Part shown: positions 51,191 to 62,439 of the stretch, piece by piece | Layout of the letters: each line of letters opens with the position of its first letter | Numbering within the stretch: position 1 is the stretch's first letter | Origin: Amborella trichopoda | Lineage: Eukaryota; Streptophyta; Magnoliopsida; Amborellales; Amborellaceae | Assembly (NCBI RefSeq): GCF_000471905.2 | Contig: NW_006498233.1 | Location: 3,214,112-3,278,111 of the forward strand | Reading direction: 5' to 3' | Length of the DNA stretch: 64,000 bases | Notes under the pieces: generated by a model | Seen by the model: only the letters and a program-made list of their open reading frames with translations | What the model was told of the DNA's origin: nothing | The model's database searches: none | Position numbers and translations under genes: made by a program

Positions 51191-51870
51191 GGTAAATAAG
51201 ATCTCTAGACTTATAACACTAGTTGGAGTCTTCCATTGGGCTAACCTGAACAACGTTCCATCAGTATCTCAAGCCACCCAATGGACCTATGCGCCACAAT
51301 CTATGGCAGAGACACATAATTGGTCACATTAAAGTCGCTGAGCCAGGCTTCCCATCACTAGAGGTTCAATGGATTACTGGTGTATCCCTGTGGGACATGT
51401 TCCTACTCAAATACAAGGGTCATTTCAAAGCACATGCGCACTAGCTCTTCTAAGTCGGATAATACTATAGAAGAGTGACTTCTCCATACGACTGTAGGTG
51501 CACATGCCATGTAATGGTCTTGTGTCATGATACGGGCTTATGTCCCATGAGCCGACCATTCTATACAGGGCGAATATTCTTTTCAATACTTGAGTTCTAT
51601 TATTCTCGATTGGATTCTCAAAGCCCTGGCTTATCACATCAACTATGAGGCATTCTAATCAATATAGTCCTGACTGGGAGGTGGCCCTCACACCTCCCTG
51701 AGAGTTCACACTTTTAAAACGTATATTCTCAATGCCTCAAATACTCGCGGTATATGAATTTGAGCCCTAGTGTGCCAAACCCCTAGATTCAGTCTCTCTC
51801 TAACTCCCACTTAACGTAAGACTATTGACTTTAAGACTAAGACTATTGACTAGACCTTGAAAGGCCACAT
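51190..51870. repeat. LTR-retroelement-type dispersed repeat, copy 2
   Basis: This is co-linear with 40-780: 'gtaaataagatctctagact', 'cacatgcgcactagctcttc', 'agaagagtgacttctccata' and 'ggtggccctcacacctccc' all have counterparts there in the same order and orientation. Homology stops near 51860, at the point where an RTE tail begins in copy 1. Confidence 0.6.
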
Positions 51871-52014
51871 AGCCAACACTATGAAGTTATAATGAAGCAA
51901 GAAATAATGAGTGAAAGCAATGATAAAAGAAATTGAAAAGAATAACACATGGGAGTCAACAGATATTAATGAAATTGAATATGTCATTTTAAAAAAAATT
52001 AAATTTTGATGCAC

Positions 52015-53222
52015 TATACAAAAGCATAAGGCACCAGTTATGATTAAAGGGTACTTGAGGCAATTAGATACAGATTTGCATTGAACTTTAGCTTCATTTG
52101 CTCCTGTGGGTACATAGAATTTTGTTAGCTCTTAGCCGCACAAAAGTTCTCTTTGTCAAATAGCATTTTTAAATGAAGAAATTGATGAAGATGTCTAACC
52201 AAAAGGCTTTGTGGTTGAAGAAAAAGACAAAAATTTTACCAAGAGATCTGATACCGTATTTGCAGCAAGTTAGCATTCTAGATTGATGTAGAATCCAAGC
52301 CAAACCCATTTGGGAGTTGCCAAACAGGTAATTAGATATTTTAAGGGTACGGTAGGCTATGGAGTATGGTAGAACTCAATTGAAGATTCAAAGTTGATTG
52401 CATACTCGGAGAGCAGTTGGCGGATCTACCAAGTATCAAAGATAATGGGTATACTTTCACCTTAGGCAACAGAGTAATTTGCTGGGAAATTGAACAGCAA
52501 TAAATCATGGCTTTATCATCTGCAGAAGTTGAATATGGCCGAAGTAACTATGATTTACCACGCACTTGGCGTTAGAAGAATTCTTGAAGACTTCAAAGAA
52601 GACAGAAAATAAAGAGATCAAACTTTTGTGATAAGTCTACAATTGTAATTGGAAGAAACCCATTTTCTCATAGCTGGACCAAAAGATTTCTATTGAAGTA
52701 TCATTTCATCAAAGATGATGCGGCAAGAGGAGAAATTGAACTCAAATTTTGCAAGACAAGTAAATAGATGGTGTATATCGTACAAAAGCATTGCCAAAAG
52801 GAAAAATTCTTTATTTCTGAGAATGTTGGATGTAAAAGATCAATGTGCATCAAGGAGGTGTTGAAATCAATGCATAATCCCTGTCTTCGAAAGAAGCATC
52901 CTCACAACTCAAGAAACCTCTAGATTCTCCATTAAATGAAAGCAGGCAAAGAAAACTCTGGATTCCTCATTTAATGAAGATTGGTGGAGTCCATCTCTTA
53001 TAAAACTTGGTGGGTTCTTGCATATAAATAGATGTCCAAGGTAGAATGTGGGGCAAGGAAAAGAACTAGTGCTGTAAGAGAGAGAGGGTGATCTAAGAGA
53101 GAGGGAAATAGTGAGGTAAGGGAAAAATAATATACTAACAAAGTTAAGAGAGATTTCCATTTCGTATTTTCTCTGTTAAATTTAGTTTATGACCTCTCTC
53201 TAAAGCACTTCATCATCAACCA
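52015..53222 (+). mobile_element. Copia 3' half (RT to RNase H) with 3' LTR, degenerate
   Basis: Plus-strand fragments give VAFLNEEIDEDV (about 52160), THLGVAKQVIRYFKGTVGYGVW (about 52305), then RNase H-like pieces near 52520-52600 (SSAEVEY, ALGVRRILEDF) and the ISIEVSFHQR-like region near 52690. The frame is broken throughout. A purine stretch (caaggagg) at 52851 is followed by TGTTGAAATC at 52859. The LTR appears to end near 53222 (CATCATCAACCA), about 364 bp, with GA-rich microsatellite in its middle. The 5' half is missing. Confidence 0.7.
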
Positions 53223-53244
53223 TATCATATTTCTTCCTATACTG

Positions 53245-53402
53245 ACCTGGTTAGGTCTAGGCTAGAACTGCACCTAATCCAATGTGGTTTTCATTCCTAG
53301 TTCTAACACCACTATACTAATGCCTTCAAAAAGCTAACTCCTAATCTACTTGAAAAAACGGGTAGCGGTGTGTCTTCCCCTGAAATAACCTAAAAAAAAA
53401 AA
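53245..53402 (+). repeat. Short A-tailed dispersed repeat (SINE-like), copy 2
   Basis: It contains 'aatgtggttttcattcctag', 'aaaaagctaactcctaatct' and 'gtgtcttcccc', then an A-rich run, in the same order as 20762-20940. It inserted immediately beside the copia 3' LTR end. Confidence 0.45.
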
Positions 53403-53795
53403 AGAACACAACTGTCAGCTCCACCATTCTAGAGTTAAAGTTGCTGGTGGCCTTTTCAATGAGCTGGGTTTCAAACTATGTCCCATAAGTGCCTCAGCAA
53501 ACAATGCTGCCTCCACCTCTCACAGTTCTAGTATGCTTATACCCATACATTTCATGTGGATGACAATAATGAAGTGCACAAGGTAAGTCGGATGTCATCA
53601 GTAGGTAACAAATTCTCAGGAGTCTAGAACAATCCCACGCAGGCTTCGCATTGTCGAAAAATATAAGGTACAACAGGCCGTTCAAAATGCATTAGGAATA
53701 TCGGATCCATCTTTTGCAAATTTTGAAAATGGAATAGGCCATTGCACCAACATGTAATAAGGGACCGACTTTTCACTTTTTACATTCCGCGAACA
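53403..53795. other. No recognisable gene
   Basis: Moderate-complexity sequence with ORFs under 65 codons. No domain, LTR or TIR is recognised. Confidence 0.45.
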
Positions 53796-53797
53796 CG

Positions 53798-54044
53798 TAG
53801 GGGTGTTAACAGGCTGGGCACGAGCCAGGCCCGAAATCATGTAAGGACCGGCTTGTTAACTCCCCTAACAGCATCGTACCATGGAACCACGGTTGGAGTT
53901 CTTCCTTGTACTTGAATGCGGGTTTGGTGTAACTCAGATGCATGTGGACTTGACCCAGTTGGGTCGAAGAAAAATGGACCTGAAAGACTCTCCATGTCCA
54001 ATGTTCGGGTCTTGACCTCAACGTTAGTTGACCAGATTGCCACC
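53798..54044. mobile_element. hAT-type MITE
   Basis: The left end TAGGGGTGTTAAC and the inverted right end TAGGGGTGGCAATCTGG share TAGGGGTG(T/G)(T/C)AA, a typical hAT terminus (YAGGGGTG). The interior is GC-richer than the flanks and noncoding. An intact 8-bp duplication is not visible. Confidence 0.55.
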
Positions 54045-54085
54045 CCTATCCAAAAGACGCCAAGCCAACAAATCCTTTTCTTTAT

Positions 54086-54473
54086 GGGTGTGGTTTCTTA
54101 TAGGTTGCAACCTTAAACAATCCAAGTAAGGTGCACCTCCAAATTTTATAACATGTAATTTTGATGTAAAATATTATTAGGATTGTTTGAAAATTTATTT
54201 TCATATCTAATTATAAAATTTTAAAATCCAAAAAATGGTTAAAATCAAGATAATCTATAAACATAGGAAAATCTTGAAAGCGGTCTAGATAATGTGTAGC
54301 AAGATGCATTATTTCTTGGACTCAGGATACTTTTTTTTATTCATATTCATACATCACAATGACGAGATTATCAATTAGAGGGTTTTCAACATTGAAACAA
54401 CGTTCTTCGATGGGTTTTTGAAGAACATATGTAATTCTACATTTTAAAGATGCAGCCTTATATAAACTTTTCC
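54086..54473. mobile_element. MITE family A, copy 3, with perfect 9-bp duplication
   Basis: It begins GGGTGTGGTTTCTTATAGGT and ends, inverted, GGAAAAGTTTATATAAGGCT. TTTCTTTAT flanks both sides (54077-54085 and 54474-54482). It is co-linear with the other family members in the opposite orientation to 14719-15106. Confidence 0.9.
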
Positions 54474-54737
54474 TTTCTTTATTAATGGTTTGAGTTCTCA
54501 AGTTATAATGCTTACAGTGAACAGGAAAGAGAAACAAAATCCATTAGAAGGTTCAATAATAGAGCATCCTCTATGTAGTATAACTGTTTGTTTTCAAGAA
54601 AAATATATTTTGATGCAACGTCGAGTTGATGCGGCAATGTCATGCAACATTGTAATGTCATGGCTTGAATTCTACAATATGGCCCTTATGGAGTATAAAT
54701 TGGCTTAGAAATAATAAAAAGAAAGTATATAATGATA

Positions 54738-54940
54738 CAATTTATTTTTAGTACAAGGCGGTCACAATTAATCTTGACCATTACATGTGAAATTGGTTGG
54801 ATGCATTTCTTTCATTGACCAATCTCAAAGTTCAAATTTTTTTTTTCTTAAACTTTGTGATAACCCAAGCTATCATATTTCACACCGGATTATTGTAAAT
54901 ATTTGTGACCTCCCTATATCAAAGATAAATGGACTCATTG
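54738..54940. mobile_element. MITE family C, copy 2
   Basis: This matches 14448-14658: 'agtacaaggcggtcacaatt' on the left, and 'ttgtgacctccctatatcaa' then 'ggactcattg' on the right, with TA on both sides. Internal words 'catgtgaaattggttggatg' and 'tcaaagttcaaa' are also shared. Confidence 0.8.
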
Positions 54941-54995
54941 TATATAACCCCACTAATAAAATACAAATATTTTCAGGTGCTCACTCTAGAAACTT

Positions 54996-55353
54996 AGGAT
55001 TAAGGTGTAAACTTTACACTAGGTGCACCTTAAAAATCCATTAGAAAATGTTTTCATGATGCAGGAACACTATCTATTTGATCATCTGACCTTGAGATGT
55101 ATGCAATATGAAAATGAAAAAAAGATCTCAAATCCTGGAAATGGTAGATCTTATAATGCATTACCTAGAGTATCCATTTTCAAGAGTTTAGGTGTTTATA
55201 GATCTACTCAACATATAAATTTCACAATTAGGGGTAAAAATAAATTTTTGGATCATCATAATGGTTTTCGATGCCAAAATTGCATCTTCTAACACAATTT
55301 AGAGGTGCATCTTACTTTGATTGTTTAAGTTTAACGCCTTATACAAATCGCAC
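54996..55353. mobile_element. MITE family A, copy 4 (diverged)
   Basis: It retains the family order 'ggtgcaccttaaaaatccat', 'gatcatctgaccttgagatg', 'agagtatccattttcaagag', 'aatttagaggtgcatcttac' and 'tgattgtttaag'. It is more mutated than neighbouring copies, and no target duplication is evident. Confidence 0.7.
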
Positions 55354-55879
55354 TGATCATGTAATTCATGCCATACAAGGCGAGTGCTTCCATATAACGA
55401 CGTTGGGGATTCTTTTGGATATTAGAATTCCCATATCATCTTTAGTCAAACTAAAAATCAAGTTGTAAAAAAAAGAAGAAAAAAAAAGCATGATTTTTAG
55501 TTCAAAAAATGCTTCAAATCAATTCCCCTCAAAGATAAGACTTTAAAGAGGGACCAGTTCTAAGGGTTTGGGAGTCCTCTTTTAAAGGAAATTTATCAAA
55601 AGATACCTAAATTTCAATAATACAATTTATTGTCTTTTAACTATTCCAATACATGTCATGTGTAATTTGATGGGTATTTTAGAATTAAATAAAAAAAACA
55701 AGGAAATAATTAATATTTCATTTGTGTTTGGATAAAATTTCTTATTTTTATGTTTCGTATTTGGAATTGTTCAAACAAAAAAAAAAAAGAGGTAAATTAT
55801 CGTATAAAAAGTTAATTTTTTGGGGACCCCAGCCACACATTTTTTTGTTGTCTACCCAACTAGAAGATCGTTTCCCTCA

Positions 55880-56105
55880 TGGAAAAAGTTCGTATAAGGT
55901 TGAAACCTTATTTGGAGAAATAAGTTTGCATTAATGTGCATCGTCCATTTTATATGGATAGTGCAGATTGGATACTATTTAAACAGACATGTCATATATA
56001 ACGTTGTCTTATAATATGTGTTAAATTTATACCGTTAAAATAAAATAGACGGTAGTATCACAACTTTATTTCTACATGTAAAGTTGCAACCTCATACAAA
56101 CCACA
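55880..56105. mobile_element. Short MITE sharing family A termini
   Basis: The left end (gttcgtataaggttgaaacc) and inverted right end (gtttgtatgaggttgcaact) are complementary over about 35 bp and resemble family A termini, but the element is only about 225 bp with an unrelated middle. It is probably a subfamily or an internal-deletion derivative. Confidence 0.55.
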
Positions 56106-56240
56106 CCATGTCTTCATTTGTACGTTATTTATGTATTTATTTATTTATTATTTGTTTGATCTCATCCATATTTCGATAGTTCTTTCTTTTATTTCAAAAA
56201 GAAAATCTTTACTTTCACATACTTTATTGAAATTAAGAAA

Positions 56241-56630
56241 AGAAAAAGTTTATATACGGTTGCAACTTTAAAATGTAGAATTACAGATGTACCTCAAAAA
56301 ATCCATTGGAAAAGGTTGATTTAATGTTGAAAAACCCTCTAATTGATCATCCCAACATCGAGATATATGAATATTCTTTTAAAAAAATTTGAATCTAAAA
56401 AATAGTGCATCTTGCAACACATTATTTAGACCGTCCATTTTCAAAATTTTTATATATTTATAGATCGACTTGATTTTAACCATTTTTGAAGTTTAAAATT
56501 TTATAATTATATATAAAATTTTCAGATAATTTTAAGAATTTTTTAAAACCAAAATTACATGCTATGATAAAACTTGGAAGTGCGTCTTAATTGAATTGCT
56601 TAAAGTTGCAACATCATAGAAACCACACCC
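56241..56630. mobile_element. MITE family A, copy 5, with perfect 9-bp duplication
   Basis: It begins AGAAAAAGTTTATATACGGT and ends, inverted, GGGTGTGGTTTCTATGATGT. ATTAAGAAA flanks both sides (56232-56240 and 56631-56639). Full family co-linearity, 390 bp. Confidence 0.9.
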
Positions 56631-56948
56631 ATTAAGAAAAGACTTCACTTACTAAGTAAGGTTAGCTCTTCTTAGGGCTAGAGCTAGTTCAAGAGTAGAT
56701 CTTCTTGGTACTAGGGCTAGTGTAAGGAAAGCTGTTCCTAGGTCTAGCCTAGGGAAGGTTAGCTCCTTGCAAGGGTAGCAGAGAAAGATTTGGTGGTGCT
56801 ATGAAACCAAATTTTAAGGAGAAAAGATTTGAAATTAGGAACTTGCTCCAAATCTTGCACTTCAAGATGCTCTTGAACTGTCCATTTATAAAAGCCGAGT
56901 CAATTACGTACCCAAAAAAAAGCCGAGTCAATTACTTAAAATAAAAAG

Positions 56949-57147
56949 AATAATGATCCTATGAGACCGTCCCACAACCATATGTATAGGACTTCAAAAG
57001 ATCACTATTAAATTTGACACAAATATCTAAAAAAATCAAGTCCTACACCCATGTAATAACTTTTCTATAGATATGTGCCAAATTTAATGGTGATCCTTTG
57101 ATGTCCTACACACATGGATGTGGAAGGGTCTCATAGGATCATTACTC
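56949..57147. mobile_element. Foldback MITE, family F
   Basis: The first about 70 bp (taatgatcctatgagaccgt...) pair with the last about 70 bp (inverted: taatgatcctatgagaccct...), including 'aaatttggcacat'-type sequence near the loop. About 200 bp, almost entirely stem. No sure target duplication. Confidence 0.7.
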
Positions 57148-57159
57148 AAATAAAAAAAA

Positions 57160-58117
57160 GGATGCAGTTAGTATACAGACGCCTCCGTAGGTGTAAAGGT
57201 ACGGTGCCCCTCAAATTTTATCATGGCATATAATTTGGATGTAAGATGTTATTACGATTCTCTCAAAATCTATTTTGGGAAAGGTTTTAATGCTTCTCCT
57301 ACAGTATAGAAGTTCTATCCTTTCCCTACCATCCAGCTGTCCAATTTTGATCAAGAGAGCCACTCACCGTTTGATCTTAGATTCGACGTCGCAAAATATT
57401 TTATTTTTAATTTTTTTTATACAAATTGTATGAATATGAAATTTGGTTCGTTCCATCTTCTCATTTGGGAGAACCTATAAAAAATATTAAAAATAATTTT
57501 TCGGAAAAATATAATGACCAAAATACCCCTTGAATTTTTCAGGGGTATTTTAGTCATTTTATTTTATTGAAAATATTTTTTTTATATTTTCGCTTGTACG
57601 AGTTTAATAGAGGAATGGACATCCAAAATTTGGTGTCAAAATAGTTTATAGAAAAAAAAATAGTGTAGAGACGTGACATTTTGATTGGGGCATTCTTAGC
57701 CCTCTATTCAGAAGGGACAGTTGGATAAAGGGGACGATAGAACTTCTATGTTGTAGGGGAAGCATAGAAAGCCTCTTCATCTATTTTTATATCTAATTAT
57801 AAATTTGAATTTAAAAAATGGTTAAGCTTATCCATCCATTTTTATATCTAATTATAAAATTTAAATTTAAAAAACGGTTAAAATCAAGCAGATCTATAAA
57901 CATATGAAAATCTTGAAAATGAGCGGTGTAGATAATATGTTATAAAATGCACTATTTTTGAGACTTAAAATCTCTTTATTATTCATAGTCATATATCTCG
58001 ATGTCGAGATCATCAATCAAATGGTTTTTGAACATTAAAACTGCCTTTTCCGATAAATTTATGAGGGGTATCCGTAGTTCTACGTCATAAGGTAGCATCC
58101 TTATATAAACTTTTTCC
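57160..58117. mobile_element. MITE family A, copy 6, split by a nested MITE
   Basis: The outer ends match copy 2: GATGCAGTTAGTATACAGAC on the left and, inverted, GGAAAAAGTTTATATAAGGA on the right. Near-duplicates ATAAAAAAA and ATAGAAAAA flank it (8 of 9). Family sequence stops at 57276 and resumes at 57779 after the nested element. A local duplication of about 50 bp ('tttttatatctaattataaa') follows the insertion (57781-57885). Confidence 0.85.
57277..57778. mobile_element. Nested MITE with 60-bp TIRs and perfect 9-bp duplication
   Basis: The left TIR (gggaaaggttttaatgcttc...) and inverted right TIR (gaagaggctttctatgcttc...) agree imperfectly over about 60 bp through 'catagaagttctatc' and 'aactgtcc'. 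ATCTATTTT is duplicated exactly at 57268-57276 and 57779-57787. The same word occurs once in the uninterrupted family A copy at about 60820, confirming the insertion site. Confidence 0.9.
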
Positions 58118-58254
58118 ATAGAAAAAACCGAGTCAATTTGGTTTTGCAAGACCACCATATGCACTCCCCTTCAGCCAAATAGAATAAAAGGACAGTTAAA
58201 TGAAGAGCAAAAAAAAAAAACGAAAAGAAAAGAAACGGTAGGCATTTTTTACCG

Positions 58255-58385
58255 GAGAAAACTCTCCCTCACAAAAAGCAAGGTATTTTAGAATACCTTT
58301 TCAAAGAAGAAGGAGAGGGAGAAAACTCTCCCTCACAAAAAAAAACACAAGCAAGGTATTTTACAATACCATTTCAAAGAAGAGA
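58255..58385 (+). repeat. Tandem duplication of about 65 bp with a palindromic core
   Basis: The block 'gagaaaactctccctcacaa', then 'gcaaggtattttagaatacc', 'tttcaaagaaga' is present twice (from about 58255 and 58320). The core ggtatttta-aatacc could form a small hairpin. The copies differ by a 7-10 base A-rich insertion. Confidence 0.7.
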
Positions 58386-58414
58386 AAGAGAGAGGGCTCA
58401 GCATTTTTAAGAAG

Positions 58415-58482
58415 GGGGGGTAATCGAACCCCAGTCCTTTATCCAAATTAACACCACGCCACCCACGATAGCAGGTCATGCC
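58415..58482 (-). other. Possible tRNA-derived SINE head
   Basis: On the minus strand, 'gtgggtggcgtggtgttaat' resembles a polymerase III A box, and 'ggggttcgattacc' about 25 bases later resembles a B box (GGTTCGANNCC). A following T-rich and CT-rich stretch is present, but I cannot define a 3' end or a second copy. It may equally be a decayed tRNA gene. Confidence 0.3.
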
Positions 58483-58559
58483 GTCAATGTTGTTTTTCCG
58501 CCAATATTTTATATCTACCGATATAATTTTATGCTGACGACATTGCTGCTATGCTCCAC

Positions 58560-59885
58560 GTGATTACGGTGTATATTTAGTGCCTCGTATAGAAGGCCTA
58601 GTTAGGAGAAGTTTGTCAATTTAAAATGAGGGGATTCACTTTAGACTAACTAGGGAGGCTCTTCAAAAACAAGAAGAAAATAAATACATAAAATGTATTT
58701 TTGGTTTTTAAACATTTAGATCTCTCAGATCCAAAAATTTGATGGTCTCTGTTGAGGATATCACCTCTAGATATTCAGGGTCATGAAAATAGTCAAGGAT
58801 TCTCATTCGAGAGAGGATGTGCCAACAGGTGCTCTACAGTAATCTTTTAACTGTATACATATTTGCCTTATGTGGTCGGTGTGCCTCTTTGGCAAATCAG
58901 TTGTAAAAGAGCGTGGACTTTTACTGGGGAAGGAGAGTTGGGAAACCAATACAAATATATATATAGTAAAATATACCTATTTGAACCCATTGTTTATAAA
59001 AAGATCATTTATTTTTTGTACATGAAGATTAAAAAATTATTTTTATCTTTTAAAGATCTTTTCACATGATTAAAAAAATAAACTCTTCTTTTCTTTTTTT
59101 TTCTTGTCGAATAGTTACCCCCTAAATTGAATCCTTGAATCTCATACTTGGTTATGTAAGGCTAACCGAGAGAAGGGTTGAAAGATTGATGACGGCTCTG
59201 GAAAACATAGGCCAACAATGGCGATCGATTGAGGCGCTTGGAGCTTTGAATTGCAAAGGTTATTCAAAATCGAGAAGGCAAGCTCAGATGGGCTATACAA
59301 TAATGGCAGAGAAAAAGTTGGGGAGAGAGATAGAGAGAGCGAAGGGTACAAATAAAAAATGGGGAAGGTCGCAATGTGTGGCGCAACTCCCAAGTAAAAC
59401 TGGTATTGGAAAAACCAACATATGCAAATGCCAACTCTTTCTCTTTTTTTTTTTGGAAATATGCACACGTCTTTTTTGGATGGGAAAAACTAGGTTAGGG
59501 ACCCAACAAAATAGGCCAATCGGTAATTTACTCTTAAATATCTGGATATGCAAAACGTAGTATTGCATATCCAAGGTCCCAAACGACTTGTAAGAAATCC
59601 TAATGACTATTAAATTTTAACTTTTTATTTTTTTAAAATTAGACCTGTAACTCTACCCGTCAATTATTTCCAACTAAAAAAAAACATAAATAACCAACCT
59701 TAAATACATAAAATACTATCTAACCTAGAGTTAATTTTAATATATAAAAACTAGTAAATAAAAATCTTAAAAACCCATGGGTTGAGAAAGGCTTGACCTC
59801 AAGCTTATTGTATCCTTCAAAGGTCATCTCATATTTAATGATGAATTCCCACTACCCAGTGAGATGCCTTGTCTTCTTCTACAGA
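58560..59885. other. No recognisable gene
   Basis: The longest frame is 59135-59560 on the plus strand (141 codons, MNLILGYVRL start); it contains no motif I know and its end is T/F-rich. I do not call it a gene. Confidence 0.4.
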
Positions 59886-59889
59886 GCCA

Positions 59890-60352
59890 ATTAATCAAAT
59901 ACTTAATGTGCAACTTGTGTGATGGAATTTTGGGATGTTTGAATGTAGTTCTAATTTTTCTTTTAGACTCCTAATGAATCTCAAGAAGATTGATTTTGAT
60001 ACCAAAATCATGTGGACATTCCTTACTTGCCTCAAAATTTTCTCATTACTTATTCGATCAACACCCACGATTAATTGTGGAGCTTGCTTCATCCCTGGTT
60101 CTAAGGGATTGTGAGCACCCTCTTCTCAGTAATTAAATTTTTCTAATTATTGATACTGCTAATTAATTTCCCCGATCTCTTCTCAGACTTCGCATATCTC
60201 AACTTGAATACTTGCCATGCTTGATTTATATCATCTTTAGTTTGTTGATTCACAATCTCCATGATTTGTGGATAAATAACCTTGATCAAAAGAAGATGTT
60301 TTGGTGTCTTTTTGATGGATGAATCTTTTGAATCGCTAATAACTATTGACAT
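59890..60352 (-). mobile_element. Copia Gag (UBN2-like) remnant on the minus strand
   Basis: From 60352 the minus strand reads KVIYPQIMEIV, INQAWQVFKLRYAKSEK and, after a stop near 60143, VDRISNEKILRQVRN. Spacing and motifs (AW..L...Y.GSEK, then ISDEKI..KVL) are those of the copia capsid-like domain. No LTR is recognised around it. Confidence 0.55.
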
Positions 60353-60713
60353 AGGGAAGCGAAGAAAGAGAAAAATAAACCAGAAAAGTTAGAAAAAAGG
60401 GGTAAATGTGAGATATTACACATTTTTTCTGAATTTGTTGGGGAATCTGCCCCAGAGGTTAAGAGATTTGACAATATGTTTAAGTTTGCCTGGGAGTTCA
60501 CTCCAAAACAGATCTTTTCACACGACTCAAAATAATGTTATTTTTATTTTCTTTCCAATAGTTATATATTTATAAAAAAAACCTTAAAACCTAACTTGTA
60601 CTTAAAAAAACCTAATCACTATTAAATTCTATCATTTTTTAAAATTTGAACTTTTCAACTGTAACCTTCAATTCTATGCACCCAAGAAAACATAAATACC
60701 TTAAATTCAACAA

Positions 60714-61104
60714 GAGTGTGGTTTCTATAAGGTTGCAACCTTAAACCATCCAATTAAGGAGCACCTCCAATTTTTATCATAATATATAATTTTGGTGTAA
60801 AAAATTCTTAGGATTATCTCAAAATCTATTTTCATATCTAATTATAAACTTTTTAACTTCAAAAATAGTTAAAATCAAGTCTATCTATAAACATATAAAA
60901 ATCTTAAAAATGGACGGTCTAGATAATGTGTTGCAAGATGCACTATCTATGGGACTCCAAATCTTTTTGTTTGCATATTCATACATCTCGATATGGAGAT
61001 GATCAATTAGAGGGTTTTTCAATATTAAAACAACCTTTTTAGATGGATTTTCATGCATCTTTAATTCTACATTTTTAAGGTTGCAACGTTATCTAAACTT
61101 TTCT
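60714..61104. mobile_element. MITE family A, copy 7
   Basis: It begins GAGTGTGGTTTCTATAAGGT and ends, inverted, AGAAAAGTTTAGATAACGTT. ATTCAACAA and ATTAAATAA flank it, agreeing at seven of nine positions. It is the best uninterrupted reference for the family in this orientation, and includes 'atctattttcatatctaatt', the pre-insertion site of the nested MITE in copy 6. Confidence 0.85.
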
Positions 61105-62430
61105 ATTAAATAAATAAAGATTATATAACCTAAACCTAATTTCAATGTCCGAAAAGATAGTAAAAAAAATTAAAAACCTTTTGCTATAAATTTCATGTGA
61201 ACTAAACTGCAATTCCTCTACTAACTTTGAACCTTGAAACAAAGATCTAATTTCTACTTTATTTGTTGTAGTAGTTCCATATGGGCCTGAGTATTACAGT
61301 AGAGTATTACCATTATGATCTCATAGTATCCCTCCAATTACAATAGGATATGGATTCCCATGAAACTTCAACTAAAATTTAGTTTTAAGGTGCCTTGTAC
61401 ATGTGACATCATTTTCCACTATTATTTCTTCTTTAAACGTCCAACATAACAATTCTTCAAGGCTGTATCATTTCTCAGTTTTCAACATTTGCCAGCATTT
61501 TTTGCACACTGAAGTGCCAATTGTTCACTTCCTCCATATTCCTTTATTTTTTTTCCTTGTGCATGAATTTACTTTTGAAGATCATTCTGTTTATTTCTTT
61601 CTAATTTCCTACAATATAGTTGAAAGCCTATTCCCATAATTTTTGTGTTAAAGGGCACCCCAATAATAGATGATCCCTTAAAACTTAGTACGGGGCATTA
61701 TTATAAGGTGCTTCCTCATATTAAAGGGCACCAAGAGTAGATGATCCCTTAAAACTTAGTAAGGGGCATTTTTATGAGGTATTTCCCCAGGGGTAGTACA
61801 TATTCCACAACGAAATGCTATGTTACTTTAAAATAACCTATGCACTTTGAACTAAATTCTCATCTTCCTTTTTTTCTCTCACATCTCTTCTTGTCAATCT
61901 TTCAGAATGGTACAAAGCTACCAGCATATAATTAGGTCCTCAACAAATGCGATCTCATATAAAAGGCTCTCCAGCCTTGGCAAGTAAGAGGAAAATCAAT
62001 TGTAAACTTTTTATTGTGCTCGTGAATGCTTATTTCACGAGATCAAATTGTACATCTGATTCCTCAGCCAAAATAATTAATTAGGAGGTATGGAAGATTT
62101 AGAAGTTTCTCCAAAGATCTTTAAAGTTTCCTAATACAAATATCAAAAAGGTTGAATACATTTATTCCTTAGATCTCATCAAAATGTGTAGTCGAAATCT
62201 AATTTTAGAGTGCATTTTGATTTAGGGTGATCTTTTATCTGTAAATATAATTGAGAATTTGATCTTATGGGACTAGGTAAAATTTAGGTTTGGTAAGAGT
62301 AAAAATCAATATTTTTTTAAGAAGATCAGGGCATGATAGACTTTAGGTAATAAAAGGGAGATTTCTTTGGAGCAAAAATAAATAATAAATATATCTATAT
62401 ACAGAGGCTACACTTTTGTATGAAGAATAG
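61105..62430. other. No gene; tandem duplication of about 75 bp at 61648-61795
   Basis: A unit starting 'taaagggcaccccaataata' and containing 'gatgatcccttaaaacttag' is repeated once in tandem (about 61648 and 61723). Similar phrases recur at 62496-62560, inside the following LTR-like segment, suggesting derived LTR pieces. The remainder is AT-rich with no signal. Confidence 0.5.
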
Positions 62431-62439
62431 GGGAGAAAA

